DNA of 64,000 nt from Massilia sp. Root133 (GTDB lineage: Bacteria > Pseudomonadota > Gammaproteobacteria > Burkholderiales > Burkholderiaceae_D): the NCBI RefSeq assembly GCF_001426525.1, contig NZ_LMEW01000002.1, positions 124,001-188,000 on the forward strand, given 5' to 3'. Made by a program: the position numbers and the translations under genes. A model generated the notes under the pieces. It was given only the letters and a program-made list of their open reading frames with translations, searched no databases and was not told the DNA's origin. Position 1 is the stretch's first letter. Every line of letters begins with the position of its first letter. Below are positions 29,284 to 38,005 of the stretch, one piece after another.

Positions 29284-30270
29284 CTAGAGCACGATGTGCC
29301 CGGCCGGCGCCGCCGGTGGCGGGGCGTGGGGCAGGCGATGGAGCACGCTCAACTCGACTTCGATCGCCCGCGACAGGGACGTGATCGGCACATCGTTGGC
29401 GCTGCCTTCGAACGGATTCTCGGTGCTGGCGCCGACCTGGTCGAGTGCCAGGTACATCCATCCGATCAGCACGCTGAACGGGACGGCCAGCCACGCCATT
29501 TGCCCGTCCAGCCGCGCGAATTCTCGCACCATCCCCAGTGGCAGCAGCAGGGCGAACAGCCAGACGAACAGCGAATTGACGATCGCGTACTGGCGCGGAT
29601 AAGGAAAGTTCTTGAGACGTTGCGCGCGCGCGTGCTGATCGATCAGGTCCTTCAGGGTCTTTTGCAGCTCGGCGTATTGCAGCATCTGCAGCGCCTGGTC
29701 GTGGAACAGGTCGCGGATGGCGCGGCTCTGCAGGGACATGAGCGCGGCGGGGACGTCGTCGACGGTCAGGAGGTGGGCGACGGTGTCCGGCGGCAGATAG
29801 CGGGCCAGCGCGGCCTCGAGCGGCACGCTGCGTTCCGCCACGTCGAACATGCGTTCCCGGTATTCGGCATTGGGCGCGGCCGCGGCGGCTTCCCACACGC
29901 GCGGTGCGCGCAACTGGTAGCGGACGGCCGTCAGCCAGGCCAGGTGGCGGGTCACCAGCGCGGGGATCGCGCGCTCGTTGGTCGGAAAATCGCGGCAGAT
30001 CAGGCCCCAGTGGCGGCTGGCTGCCGCGAGGGACGACCAGATCTGCTGGGCTTCGACCGTGCGGCCATAGCTTTGCGCATTCTTGAACCCGACGATGAAG
30101 GACGCGGCGGTACCCAGCAGCGCGAGCACGGGCCACGGCAGGGAAAGCCAGTGCCAGCCGCCCAGCTGGTACAGCGCCACGGCCGTGCCGGCGCACGCGG
30201 CGAGCGGGTAGACGCGGCGCCGGGTCCAGTGCACGAACTCGAACAGCCCGTAGGACTTCCCGATGTGCAT
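29284..30270 (-). CDS. Bestrophin-like membrane protein
   Basis: The 328-residue product matches the bacterial bestrophin/UPF0187 family: an early paired hydrophobic region (residues about 18-60) followed by SFIVGFKNAQSYGRTVEAQQIW, a long helical cytoplasmic section, a second membrane pair (about 220-265, NSLFVWLFALLLPLGM), and the neck segment GASTENPFEGSANDVPI. Family members form pentameric anion or sodium channels. It is convergent with the Sel1 gene and shares a direction with the GST gene upstream, with a 10-base gap. Confidence 0.85.
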   Translation of the reverse strand: MHIGKSYGLFEFVHWTRRRVYPLAACAGTAVALYQLGGWHWLSLPWPVLALLGTAASFIVGFKNAQSYGRTVEAQQIWSSLAAASRHWGLICRDFPTNERAIPALVTRHLAWLTAVRYQLRAPRVWEAAAAAPNAEYRERMFDVAERSVPLEAALARYLPPDTVAHLLTVDDVPAALMSLQSRAIRDLFHDQALQMLQYAELQKTLKDLIDQHARAQRLKNFPYPRQYAIVNSLFVWLFALLLPLGMVREFARLDGQMAWLAVPFSVLIGWMYLALDQVGASTENPFEGSANDVPITSLSRAIEVELSVLHRLPHAPPPAAPAGHIVL

Positions 30271-30280
30271 GGGCGTTCGG

Positions 30281-30889
30281 TCAGGCTTCCTCGGCGCGCA
30301 GCGCGTCGCGGACCGCCGGATCGCGCGACATCCGCTCGTGGAACGCGGCCAGCGCATGCAGGTCCGACATGTCGACGCCTTTCGCTTGTGCCCAGCGCAG
30401 CACGACGTAGAGGTAGGGATCGGCGATCGAACGTTGTCCAGTGAGCCAGTCGCGGTCCGCGAGCGCGCCGTCGAGGCGTTCGAGGTATGCCCGGACATGG
30501 CGGCGCGCGTTGGCCGCCAGCTGCTCGTCCAGGTCACGCCCGTCGAGGAAGCGTTCCGGCGCGAACAGGGGTTTGAATGCCTTGTGGACGTCTGAATTGA
30601 GGAACGCCAGCCAGCGCATCACCTCGGCCCGGCCGCGCGGACTGCCGTCGCCCGCCAGCTGCGCATGTGGATGGAGGTCGGCCAGGTAGCCGAGGATGGC
30701 GACGTTTTCCGTGAGGGCGAGGTCGCCGTGCACGAGCAGCGGCACGTTCCCGCCGGGGTTGAGCTTCAGGTAGGCCGGCGCCTTGATCGAGTCGAGCGTC
30801 ATCGGCACGATCTCGTGCGGCACGCCGAGCCAGCCGAGAACGATCAGGTCGGCCAGCGAACAGGCGCCGCGCATGTGGTAGAGCTGCAT
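30281..30889 (-). CDS. Glutathione S-transferase
   Basis: The 202-residue product has a thioredoxin-like N-terminal domain (MQLYHMRGACSLADLI with the catalytic-position Ser/Cys, LNPGGNVPLLV with the cis-Pro, LTENVAILGYLAD with the glutathione-contact E-N/S pair) and a helical C-terminal domain (DRDWLTGQRSIADPYLYVVLRWA). This is the beta-class bacterial pattern. Substrate unknown. It is probably co-transcribed with the bestrophin-like gene downstream. Confidence 0.92.
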   Translation of the reverse strand: MQLYHMRGACSLADLIVLGWLGVPHEIVPMTLDSIKAPAYLKLNPGGNVPLLVHGDLALTENVAILGYLADLHPHAQLAGDGSPRGRAEVMRWLAFLNSDVHKAFKPLFAPERFLDGRDLDEQLAANARRHVRAYLERLDGALADRDWLTGQRSIADPYLYVVLRWAQAKGVDMSDLHALAAFHERMSRDPAVRDALRAEEA

Positions 30890-30979
30890 GGTGTCTCCGG
30901 TGGTGTCGATAGCGGCGCCACTATCGCACGGGACCATGCCGCGCATTGGTGCATTTTCGGCACCGGATTGCGTCCTGCC

Positions 30980-31816
30980 TTACACTGCCGGATTGGCGGC
31001 GAGCCGTCCATCCTGGCGCAACGCCCGCGCGAGGAAGGTATCGATCGCGACCGAGCTGGCCGTCGGCGCGCTCAAATGCGGGCAGTGGCCCACGTTGTCG
31101 ATGACCTGCAGCGTGCTGTGCGCCAGGTGCTCGTGCAGCCACTCGCCCACTTCGCGCGGCGCGATCAAATCGTCGCTGCATTGCAGGATCAGGGCCGGGA
31201 CCGTGGAGCGTGCCACCTCGGCGCGGATGTCGGCCTGGAAGGTCACGCGCGCGAAATGCTTGGCGATGGCGGGATCGTTGCGGCAGAAGCTGCGCGTCAG
31301 TTCCGCGCCCAGTTCCGGACGATTGGGCGCGCCCATGATCGCGGGCGCCATCTTGCGCGACCAGTCGAGGAAGTTCGTCTCCATCGCCTGCAGCAGACCG
31401 TCGATGTCCTCGCGGTTGAAGCCGCCGATGTAGTCACCGTCGTTGATGTAGCAGGGCGACGGTCCGACGAGGACCTGGGCCAGGAAGCGCTCCGGCGCCG
31501 CCACCGTCGCCAGCAGCCCGATCGACGCGCCGACCGAGTGCCCGACGACGATGGTCGGACCGGCCGCGCAGGCGTCGAGCACGTCCAGCAGGTCCGTCAC
31601 GTGGCCCTGCAGGCTGGCGTACTTCGCGCGGTCGTAGGCTTCCCAGTCGGAGCGGCCGCTGCCCGTGAGGTCGTACAGCACGACGCGGAAGCGCTCCGCG
31701 AACGCCGGCGCCAGGAAGCGCCACATGGCCTGGTCGCAACCGAAACCGTGCACGAACACCATGGTGACCGGCCCCGAGCCCGTCACGTGAACGTTGTTGC
31801 GAAACTGTACAGACAT
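30980..31816 (-). CDS. Alpha/beta hydrolase, RsbQ-like
   Basis: The 278-residue product is a classical alpha/beta hydrolase with the oxyanion strand VFVHGFGCDQAMWR, nucleophile elbow VVGHSVGASIGLLA (Ser), and the catalytic His in VGHCPHLSAP. The HGFGCDQAMWR and LTGSGRSDWEAYD segments closely resemble RsbQ, the Bacillus hydrolase that supports the RsbP phosphatase in energy-stress signalling; similar proteins in proteobacteria often accompany PAS-domain signalling proteins. No RsbP-type gene is adjacent here, though PAS/GGDEF genes lie a few kilobases away. The substrate is unknown. Its promoter shares the gap with the SOS-boxed operon. Confidence 0.85.
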   Translation of the reverse strand: MSVQFRNNVHVTGSGPVTMVFVHGFGCDQAMWRFLAPAFAERFRVVLYDLTGSGRSDWEAYDRAKYASLQGHVTDLLDVLDACAAGPTIVVGHSVGASIGLLATVAAPERFLAQVLVGPSPCYINDGDYIGGFNREDIDGLLQAMETNFLDWSRKMAPAIMGAPNRPELGAELTRSFCRNDPAIAKHFARVTFQADIRAEVARSTVPALILQCSDDLIAPREVGEWLHEHLAHSTLQVIDNVGHCPHLSAPTASSVAIDTFLARALRQDGRLAANPAV

Positions 31817-31953
31817 GGTGAATCCTGGCCGAAGCATGTAACAATCCACTGATCTTACCACTGTGAAACCACCATCAGCGGTACTCACATTGATCTAGCG
31901 CAAACCGCACCACAGTGCGTTCGCGCACGGCACGGCAGGGACGATTCGCGATA

Positions 31954-31973
31954 TACTGTTCATATATACAGTA
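31954..31973. promoter_or_regulatory. LexA (SOS) box before the radical SAM / udgX pair
   Basis: TACTGT-N8-ACAGTA is a perfect palindromic match to the gamma/beta-proteobacterial LexA consensus, 12 bases upstream of the radical SAM start. A second box with the same arms lies before nadK-recN at 58.07 kb. The spacer is AT-rich, as in strong LexA sites. Confidence 0.88.
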
Positions 31974-31984
31974 TTTATCGCCCG

Positions 31985-33214
31985 ATGGAACTCAAAGACA
32001 AGCTCGAGATCCTGGCCGACGCGGCCAAGTACGATGCCTCCTGCGCCAGCAGCGGCGCGCCCAGGCGCGATTCCGTCGACAAGGACGGGCTGGGTGCGAC
32101 GAACGGCATGGGCATCTGCCACAGCTATACGCCGGACGGACGCTGCGTGTCGCTGCTGAAGATCCTGCTGACGAACTTCTGCGTCTACGATTGCCAGTAC
32201 TGCGTGAACCGGCGCACGTCGAACGTGCCGCGCGCCCGTTTTTCCGTCGACGAGGTCGTGAAGCTCACGCACGATTTTTATCTGCGCAACTACGTCGACG
32301 GCCTGTTCCTCAGCTCCGGCATCATCCAGTCGAGCGACTACACGATGGAGCAGCTGGTCGAGGTCGCGCGCCGCCTGCGCGAAGAGCACCAGTTCCGCGG
32401 CTACATCCATTTGAAAACGATCCCGGACGCCGACCCGCGCCTCATCGAACTGGCGGGCCGCTATGCCGACCGCCTGTCGGTGAACATCGAGCTGCCCACG
32501 CAGGACAGCGTGACGAAGCTCGCGCCGGAAAAAAGCGTCCACACGATCAAGCTGGCGATGGGTTCCATCCGCACGAAGCTGGACGAAAAGGACGACCACC
32601 CCAAGGCGCCCACGTTCGCGCCGGCGGGGCAGAGCACGCAGATGATCGTCGGCGCGGACGCCAGCGACGACCAGACGATCCTGAATACCGCGCAGACGCT
32701 GTACGGCAGTTATAAACTGAAACGCGTGTACTACTCGGCGTTCAGCCCGATCCCGCACAGCCCGTCCAGCGTGCCGTCCGCGCCGCCGCCGCTGCTGCGC
32801 GAACACCGTTTATACCAGGCCGACTTCCTGCTGCGCGGCTATGGTTTTACGGCGAAGGAGCTGATGCCCACGGCCGGGAACCTGGCGCTGGACATCGACC
32901 CGAAGCTGGGCTGGGCGCTCGCGAACCGCGACCACTTCCCGCTCGACCTGAACCGCGCGGACGAGACCATGATCGCGCGCGTGCCGGGCATCGGGCTGCG
33001 CACGGCCAAGCGCCTGATCGACCTGCGGCGGCTGCGGCGCATCCGCTGGGAAGACCTGTCGCGCCTGCGCTGCAGCCTGAAAAAGCTGGCGCCCTTCGTG
33101 ATCACGGCGGACTACAAGCCGGCGCAGGGCACCGCATCGTCCGACCTGCTGCGGCGTAACCTGGCCGACGCCCCCCAGCAGATGAATTTGTGGCCGGAAC
33201 TGCGGGCGGCGTGA
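31985..33214 (+). CDS. Radical SAM protein, putative DNA modification/repair family
   Basis: The 409-residue product has the radical SAM cluster motif CxxxCxxC as CVYDCQYC near residue 65. An N-terminal segment rich in Cys (ASCASSG) precedes it, and a C-terminal helix-hairpin-helix-like region (IARVPGIGLRTAKRLIDLRRL) suggests DNA contact. I recognise it as the family regularly paired with UdgX, described as a putative DNA modification or repair radical SAM protein. No reaction has been established that I know of. It has a LexA box just upstream and overlaps the UdgX gene by one base (TGATG), so the two are damage-inducible and co-translated. Confidence 0.9.
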   Translation: MELKDKLEILADAAKYDASCASSGAPRRDSVDKDGLGATNGMGICHSYTPDGRCVSLLKILLTNFCVYDCQYCVNRRTSNVPRARFSVDEVVKLTHDFYLRNYVDGLFLSSGIIQSSDYTMEQLVEVARRLREEHQFRGYIHLKTIPDADPRLIELAGRYADRLSVNIELPTQDSVTKLAPEKSVHTIKLAMGSIRTKLDEKDDHPKAPTFAPAGQSTQMIVGADASDDQTILNTAQTLYGSYKLKRVYYSAFSPIPHSPSSVPSAPPPLLREHRLYQADFLLRGYGFTAKELMPTAGNLALDIDPKLGWALANRDHFPLDLNRADETMIARVPGIGLRTAKRLIDLRRLRRIRWEDLSRLRCSLKKLAPFVITADYKPAQGTASSDLLRRNLADAPQQMNLWPELRAA

Positions 33215-34728
33215 TGGCGGCGGATGCGCTGGTCCGGACAGGGCAGCCGGTGCAGGTCGAGACGTTCGCCGAGTGGCGCGAGGCCGCGCGCGAGCTGCTC
33301 GTCCACGGCATCCCGCCCGACCAGGTGACGTGGGGCGTGCCGCATATGGGCGACCTGCTGGCGGGCGGCGACCTGTTCACGGGTGCGCCGGCCGCCGCCG
33401 AGGCACCGCATAATCCTTCCATACCGCCGCCGGACGAGCCAAAGAATGAGCCACTGAGGCCCGCGCCGCACATCCCGCGCTCGCTGATGGAGATGCTGCA
33501 GTCGGCCGCCTGCTGCCGCGTGCCGGACCGCTGGGCCTTCCTGTACCGCGTGATCTGGCGCTGGCAGCAGGGCGAGCACGACGTGCAGTCGCCGGCCGAC
33601 GAGGACGGTGCCCGGCTGAATGCGATGGTGAAGGCGGTCCGCCGCGAGGAACACGACATGCATGCCTACATCCGCTTCCGCGAGCGCCCGGAAGAAGCCG
33701 GCCCGCCGCGCTTCGTCGCCTGGTACGAGCCGCGCCACGACGTGCTGCCCCAGGTGGCCGACCATTTTGTCTCGCGCATGGGCAAGGTCAGCTGGATGAT
33801 CGCCACGCCCGAGGCGAGCGTCCTGTGGGACGGCCATACGCTGCACAACACGGGCCCGCTGGTGCGCGATGCGGCCGATCTCGAAGACACGGGCGAGGCC
33901 TTGTGGCTGACCTATTACCGCAGCGTGTTCAATCCGGCCCGCCTGAACACGAACGTGATGCACCAGCATATCCAGTCGGACCGGTGGAAGAATTTGCCGG
34001 AGGCGAAGATCGTGCCGCACATGGTCAGCGAGGCGGCGCTGGGCGCGCGCAAGGTGGGGCAGTACGAGGCCGTCGGCCAGCGCAAGGGCACGACGATCCC
34101 GATCGCCCCCGAGGACGCTCAGCCGGAACGCCAGCAGCCGTCGAAACTGGACGAATGCCGGCGCTGCGAGCTGTGGCAGTTCGCGACGCAGGCCGTGGGC
34201 GGCGAGGGACCCAGGCGCGCGAAGATCATGTTCGTCGGCGAGCAGCCGGGCGACCAGGAAGACCTGGCGGGGCAGCCGTTCGTCGGCCCGGCCGGCAAGC
34301 TGCTGGACCGCGTGTGCGAGGCGGCCGGTGTCGACCGCGACACGATCTACGTCACCAACGCCGTCAAGCATTTCAAATGGGAGCCGCGCGGCAAGCGGCG
34401 CCTGCACAAGACGCCGGTCCAGCGCGAAATCGAGGCCTGCCACTACTGGCTCGACAAGGAATTGGCGAGCGTCAAGCCGACCGTCATCGTGGCCCTCGGC
34501 GCCACGGCGTTGAAGTCGGTGCTGCGCACGGCGAACGTCACGCTCAAGAATTCCCTCGGCAAACCGCTGCGCCATGAAGGGCACTGGGTCGTCACGACAT
34601 ACCACCCGTCGTATGTTCTGCGCGTGCCGGGCGAGGACGCGAAGCGCGAGGCCTTTAACACGATGGTCGAGGGCCTCAAGCTGGCGCACGAGCTCCTGGA
34701 TCGCCCGGTCGACGTACCGGACGCGTGA
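33214..34728 (+). CDS. Fusion of a DUF4130 domain and UdgX-type uracil-DNA glycosylase
   Basis: The 504-residue product has two parts. Residues about 1-270 match the DUF4130 partner domain often linked to this radical SAM protein (AFLYRVIWRWQQG, HYxPRHDVLPQVADHF-like region). Residues about 290-500 are a UdgX/family-4-like uracil-DNA glycosylase: GEQPGDQEDLAGQPFVGPAGKLLDR, iron-sulfur cysteines starting CRRCELW, and PRGKRRLHKTP, which is the KRRIH-type loop whose His forms a covalent bond with uracil-excised DNA in UdgX. The ATG at 33214 overlaps the upstream stop; a GTG at 33190 is possible but unneeded. Confidence 0.9.
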   Translation: MAADALVRTGQPVQVETFAEWREAARELLVHGIPPDQVTWGVPHMGDLLAGGDLFTGAPAAAEAPHNPSIPPPDEPKNEPLRPAPHIPRSLMEMLQSAACCRVPDRWAFLYRVIWRWQQGEHDVQSPADEDGARLNAMVKAVRREEHDMHAYIRFRERPEEAGPPRFVAWYEPRHDVLPQVADHFVSRMGKVSWMIATPEASVLWDGHTLHNTGPLVRDAADLEDTGEALWLTYYRSVFNPARLNTNVMHQHIQSDRWKNLPEAKIVPHMVSEAALGARKVGQYEAVGQRKGTTIPIAPEDAQPERQQPSKLDECRRCELWQFATQAVGGEGPRRAKIMFVGEQPGDQEDLAGQPFVGPAGKLLDRVCEAAGVDRDTIYVTNAVKHFKWEPRGKRRLHKTPVQREIEACHYWLDKELASVKPTVIVALGATALKSVLRTANVTLKNSLGKPLRHEGHWVVTTYHPSYVLRVPGEDAKREAFNTMVEGLKLAHELLDRPVDVPDA

Positions 34729-34843
34729 ACGTTGCTGTTGCGACATATGCATGTCAAAGTTGTAACACTTCGTTGCCTTGATAGGCTAAGCTCATCGGTG
34801 GCGCTAAGCTTTTGCGCACACAACAACAACGATGGGATGCCCG

Positions 34844-35869
34844 ATGAGCAAACGGTATGCATGTGCGCTTTACCTGAGTTTCCTGACCCTGCCGGTCCTG
34901 GCCCAGACCGCGCCCGAGCCTGAACCCGCGCCCGCGCCCGCCGCCGTCGAGGCCGCCGATGCCGTCCCCGCGACCGTCGTGGTCGAAGGCCGCCGGCCCG
35001 GTCCCGGCGTCTGGAAAGTCTCGAAGGGCGACCACGTGATGTGGGTGTTCGGCGTGTATTCCCCGCTGCCGCAAAAGATGGAGTGGGATGCGGCGCGCGT
35101 GGAGCGTCTTGTCGGCAAGTCGCAGGAAGTGCTGACGCGGCCGGGGGCCCGCATGGAGGTCGGCTTCTTCCGGGGCCTGACGCTGCTGCCGACCGCGATC
35201 GGCATCGACAAGAATCCGGACGGCGCCACGCTGCACGACGTGCTCCCGGCGGACGTGTATGCGCGTTGGCAGGTATTGAAGGGCAAGTATATCGGCGATG
35301 ACGACGGCATCGAGCGGCGCCGCCCGATCTTCGTCGCCGATACGCTGCTGAGCAAGGGCTTGTCGAAAAGCGGCCTGACCCAGAATACCGGCGTGGAAGA
35401 GCAGATCGAAAAGGCGGCCAAGCACAACAAGGTCAAGATCACGTCGACGGCGCTCAGCATGGACGTCGACGATCCCCGTGCGCTGATGAAGGAATTCAAG
35501 AAGTCGCAGGTGGAAGACGTGGCGTGCTTCACCAAGACCCTGGAACGGCTGGAAGGCGATATCGACGCCATGCGCGTGCGCGCGAACGCCTGGGCCAATG
35601 GCAATATCGCCGAGATGTCGAGCCTCGATTATGCCGAGCGCGACAAGGCGTGCAACGACGCCATCTTCAACAGCCAGTTCGCCAAGAACTCTCCCGCATT
35701 CCAGCATCTTCCTGAGCGCATCCGTGCCAACTGGATGAAGGCGGCCGAGAAGGCATTGGCCGACAACACGGCGACATTTGCGCTCCTGCCGATGAAGAAC
35801 GTCATCGGTCCGCAGAGCTACCTGGCCGACCTGCAGGCGCAGGGCTATACGGTCGAGAGCCCGAAATAA
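34844..35869 (+). CDS. TraB/GumN-family protein, paralogue 1
   Basis: The 341-residue product has a signal peptide (cleavage near VLA-QTA), a short Pro/Ala/Glu linker, then a TraB/GumN-like domain: PGPGVWKVSKGDHVMWVFG, SPLPQKMEWDAARVERLV, and a C-terminal IRANWMKAAEKALADN and LLPMKNVIG segment. In Tiki/TraB metallopeptidases the first motif is GxxH; here the position reads GVYS, without His. An ATG at 34832 is an alternative start. It is followed 10 bases later by a paralogue of similar length, a tandem duplication. Role unknown; secreted or periplasmic. Confidence 0.75.
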   Translation: MSKRYACALYLSFLTLPVLAQTAPEPEPAPAPAAVEAADAVPATVVVEGRRPGPGVWKVSKGDHVMWVFGVYSPLPQKMEWDAARVERLVGKSQEVLTRPGARMEVGFFRGLTLLPTAIGIDKNPDGATLHDVLPADVYARWQVLKGKYIGDDDGIERRRPIFVADTLLSKGLSKSGLTQNTGVEEQIEKAAKHNKVKITSTALSMDVDDPRALMKEFKKSQVEDVACFTKTLERLEGDIDAMRVRANAWANGNIAEMSSLDYAERDKACNDAIFNSQFAKNSPAFQHLPERIRANWMKAAEKALADNTATFALLPMKNVIGPQSYLADLQAQGYTVESPK

Positions 35870-35879
35870 GGAACACGCC

Positions 35880-36884
35880 ATGACGAAGACAATCAACGGG
35901 TATGTGTTCTCGTTGGCTCTGCTGGTCCCGCCGGCGTTCGCGCAGAGCGTGGACCAGACCGCGCAACCCGCCGACGGCGTTCCCGCGACGGTCGTCATCG
36001 AAGGCCGCCGTCCCGGCCCCGGCGTGTGGAAGGTGTCGAAGGGAACGCACGTGATGTGGGTCTTCGGCACCTATTCTCCGCTGCCGCGGAAGATGGAATG
36101 GGATGCGTCGCGCGTCGAGCGCCTCGTGGCGAAGTCGCAGGAAGTCCTGATGCCGCCCGTCGCGAAAGCCCACATCGGTTTCTTCAGCGGATTGACGGCC
36201 TTGCCCAGCCTCATCGGCATCAAGCGCAATCCGGACGATGCGGTGCTGCATGACGTGGTCCCGGCCGACGTCTACGCGCACTGGACGGTGCTGAAGGCCA
36301 AGTACGTCGGCGAAGACGACGGCATCGAGCATTACCGGCCCGTCTTCGCGGGCGAGGAACTGCTGCTCGCCGGCCTCAAGAAAAGCGGCCTGAGCTATGG
36401 GAGCGAAGTGCTCGGCAAGATCGAGGACGTCGCGAAAAAGAACAAGGTCAAAATGACCGACTCGGGCTATGACGTGATGGTCGACGACCCGCGCAAGCTC
36501 GTGCGCGACTTCAAGAATTCGCAGGTGGACGACCTCGTCTGCTTCACGAAGACGCTCGACACCCTGGACACCGATCTCGAAACGATGCGCGTGCGCGCGA
36601 ATGCCTGGGCCAACGGCGACATCGGCGAGATCCGCGGCCTGAACTTCGCGGAGCGGCGGGATGCATGCCTGGACGCCGTCATGAACAGCTCGATCGCGAA
36701 GGACGCCGCGGCCCTGCGCCAGGTGCGCCAGCGCCTGCGCACCTCCTGGCTGAAGGCGGCGGAGAATGCGCTGGCCAGTAACGCCATCACCTTCGCCGTG
36801 CTGGAGATCCAGGACATCCTCGGCCCGACGAGCTACCTGGCCGGCCTGCAGGCCAGGGGTTACGTCGTCGAAAGTCCGAGGTAA
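35880..36884 (+). CDS. TraB/GumN-family protein, paralogue 2
   Basis: The 334-residue paralogue of the preceding gene aligns along its whole length (RRPGPGVWKVSKGTHVMWVFG, SPLPRKMEWDASRVERLVAKSQEVL, LRTSWLKAAENALASN). It has its own signal peptide (LLVPPAFAQS). The motif that is GxxH in catalytic relatives reads GTYS. The copies have diverged substantially yet kept the same segments, so both are probably functional. It ends at 36884, directly abutting the stop codon of the convergent serine acetyltransferase. Confidence 0.75.
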   Translation: MTKTINGYVFSLALLVPPAFAQSVDQTAQPADGVPATVVIEGRRPGPGVWKVSKGTHVMWVFGTYSPLPRKMEWDASRVERLVAKSQEVLMPPVAKAHIGFFSGLTALPSLIGIKRNPDDAVLHDVVPADVYAHWTVLKAKYVGEDDGIEHYRPVFAGEELLLAGLKKSGLSYGSEVLGKIEDVAKKNKVKMTDSGYDVMVDDPRKLVRDFKNSQVDDLVCFTKTLDTLDTDLETMRVRANAWANGDIGEIRGLNFAERRDACLDAVMNSSIAKDAAALRQVRQRLRTSWLKAAENALASNAITFAVLEIQDILGPTSYLAGLQARGYVVESPR

Positions 36885-37817
36885 CTAAGCCGACTCGCCC
36901 GATATGTCCGATGCGCCCAGGTCGTCCTCGCGCGATGCGGCCTGGGCCACGCGGGCACCCGCCGGCACGTCGTGCGTCAGCCAGACATTGCCCCCGATGA
37001 CGGCGCCCTTGCCGATCGTGATGCGGCCCAGCACGGTGGCGCCCGCATAGATGACGACGTCGTCCTCGACGACGGGATGGCGCGGCAAGCCCTTTTGCAG
37101 CGAGCCGTCGACATTCGCGGGGAAGCGCTTCGCGCCCAGCGTGACGGCCTGGTACAGGCGCACGCGCTGGCCGATGACGGCCGTCTCGCCGATCACGACG
37201 CCCGTGCCATGGTCGATGAAGAAGCCGGCACCGATCGTCGCGCCCGGATGGATGTCGATGCCCGTTTCCGCATGCGCCTGCTCGGCGATGATGCGTGCGA
37301 GCAGCGGCAGGCCGAGTCCGTACAGACAATGCGCGAGGCGGTAATGGATCATCGCGTGGATGCCCGGATAGCACAGCAGCACTTCGTCGACGCTGCGCGC
37401 GGCCGGGTCGCCCTGGAAGGCGGCGATCACGTCGCTGTCGAGCAGGGTGCGGATGCCGGGCAGCGCGGCGCCGAACGCGCGGGTGGCCTCGAGCGCCTGC
37501 GGCTCGATGTCGGTATGGGTCAGGTGGCGCAGCGCGGCGCTGTAACGCAGCTCGATGCGGACCTGGCGCAGCAGCGCGTGCAGGGCGGTGTCGAGCGCGT
37601 GCGCGACGTGGAAATCCTCGCTTTCCTGGCGCAGGTCGGGCGGGCCCAGGCGCAGCGGAAACAGCACGCCTTTCAACTGCCCGAGGATCGTCGCCAGCGC
37701 GTCGCGCGACGGAAACTCGATACCGCGCACCTCGCCGGCCGGACGATGCGCCTGGCGCCATTGCCGGCGCGCCTCGTTCAGGTCGCGCACGATCGCGCCA
37801 ATGTCGAAGTCGGCCAT
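36885..37817 (-). CDS. Serine O-acetyltransferase (EpsC/SrpH type)
   Basis: This is the first enzyme of cysteine synthesis, making O-acetylserine from serine and acetyl-CoA. The 310-residue product has an N-terminal helical domain followed by a left-handed beta-helix of hexapeptide repeats (IDIHPGATIGAGFFIDHGTG, VVIGETAVIG, TIGKGAVIGGNVWLT). The catalytic pair is the Asp/His in IDHGTGVVIGE. The long N-terminal section and missing C-terminal CysK-binding tail place it in the EpsC/SrpH subgroup rather than E. coli CysE. The ATG at 37817 begins MADFDIG. It is divergent from the tRNA-Gly gene. Confidence 0.92.
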   Translation of the reverse strand: MADFDIGAIVRDLNEARRQWRQAHRPAGEVRGIEFPSRDALATILGQLKGVLFPLRLGPPDLRQESEDFHVAHALDTALHALLRQVRIELRYSAALRHLTHTDIEPQALEATRAFGAALPGIRTLLDSDVIAAFQGDPAARSVDEVLLCYPGIHAMIHYRLAHCLYGLGLPLLARIIAEQAHAETGIDIHPGATIGAGFFIDHGTGVVIGETAVIGQRVRLYQAVTLGAKRFPANVDGSLQKGLPRHPVVEDDVVIYAGATVLGRITIGKGAVIGGNVWLTHDVPAGARVAQAASREDDLGASDISGESA

Positions 37818-37930
37818 CAGTCGTGCTCCCGGAGGCGGTGTTGGTCGGAAAGAATTGGCCTCACGGTGCCTCCGCTGTGCTGATGGACGAGTGTTCAATA
37901 TACGAGCCCATCCATGGGTGGCTCAACGAA

Positions 37931-37958
37931 TTTTTCGACACAAGCTCATGTCGAAAAA
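37931..37958. promoter_or_regulatory. Perfect inverted repeat between serine acetyltransferase and tRNA-Gly
   Basis: Arms TTTTTCGACA (37931-37940) and TGTCGAAAAA (37949-37958) match over 10 bases around an 8-base loop. It sits upstream of both the serine acetyltransferase and the tRNA promoter, so it may be an operator or a terminator-like structure. Function not established. Confidence 0.45.
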
Positions 37959-37966
37959 TGTCTAAG

Positions 37967-37996
37967 GTGACAAAGGAACGTGAACCCGCGTAGAAT
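37967..37996 (+). promoter_or_regulatory. Promoter of tRNA-Gly
   Basis: GTGACA (37967-37972) and TAGAAT (37991-37996) are separated by 18 bases, with the tRNA starting 10 bases after the -10. A G/C-rich stretch follows the -10, as in discriminator regions of stringently controlled stable-RNA promoters. Confidence 0.7.
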
Positions 37997-38005
37997 GCGG
38001 GCAAC

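Noticed and set aside
31804..31813. CTGTAC stretch as another LexA site
   Set aside because: The arms are adjacent without the eight-base spacer, and it lies at the start of a gene on the other strand.
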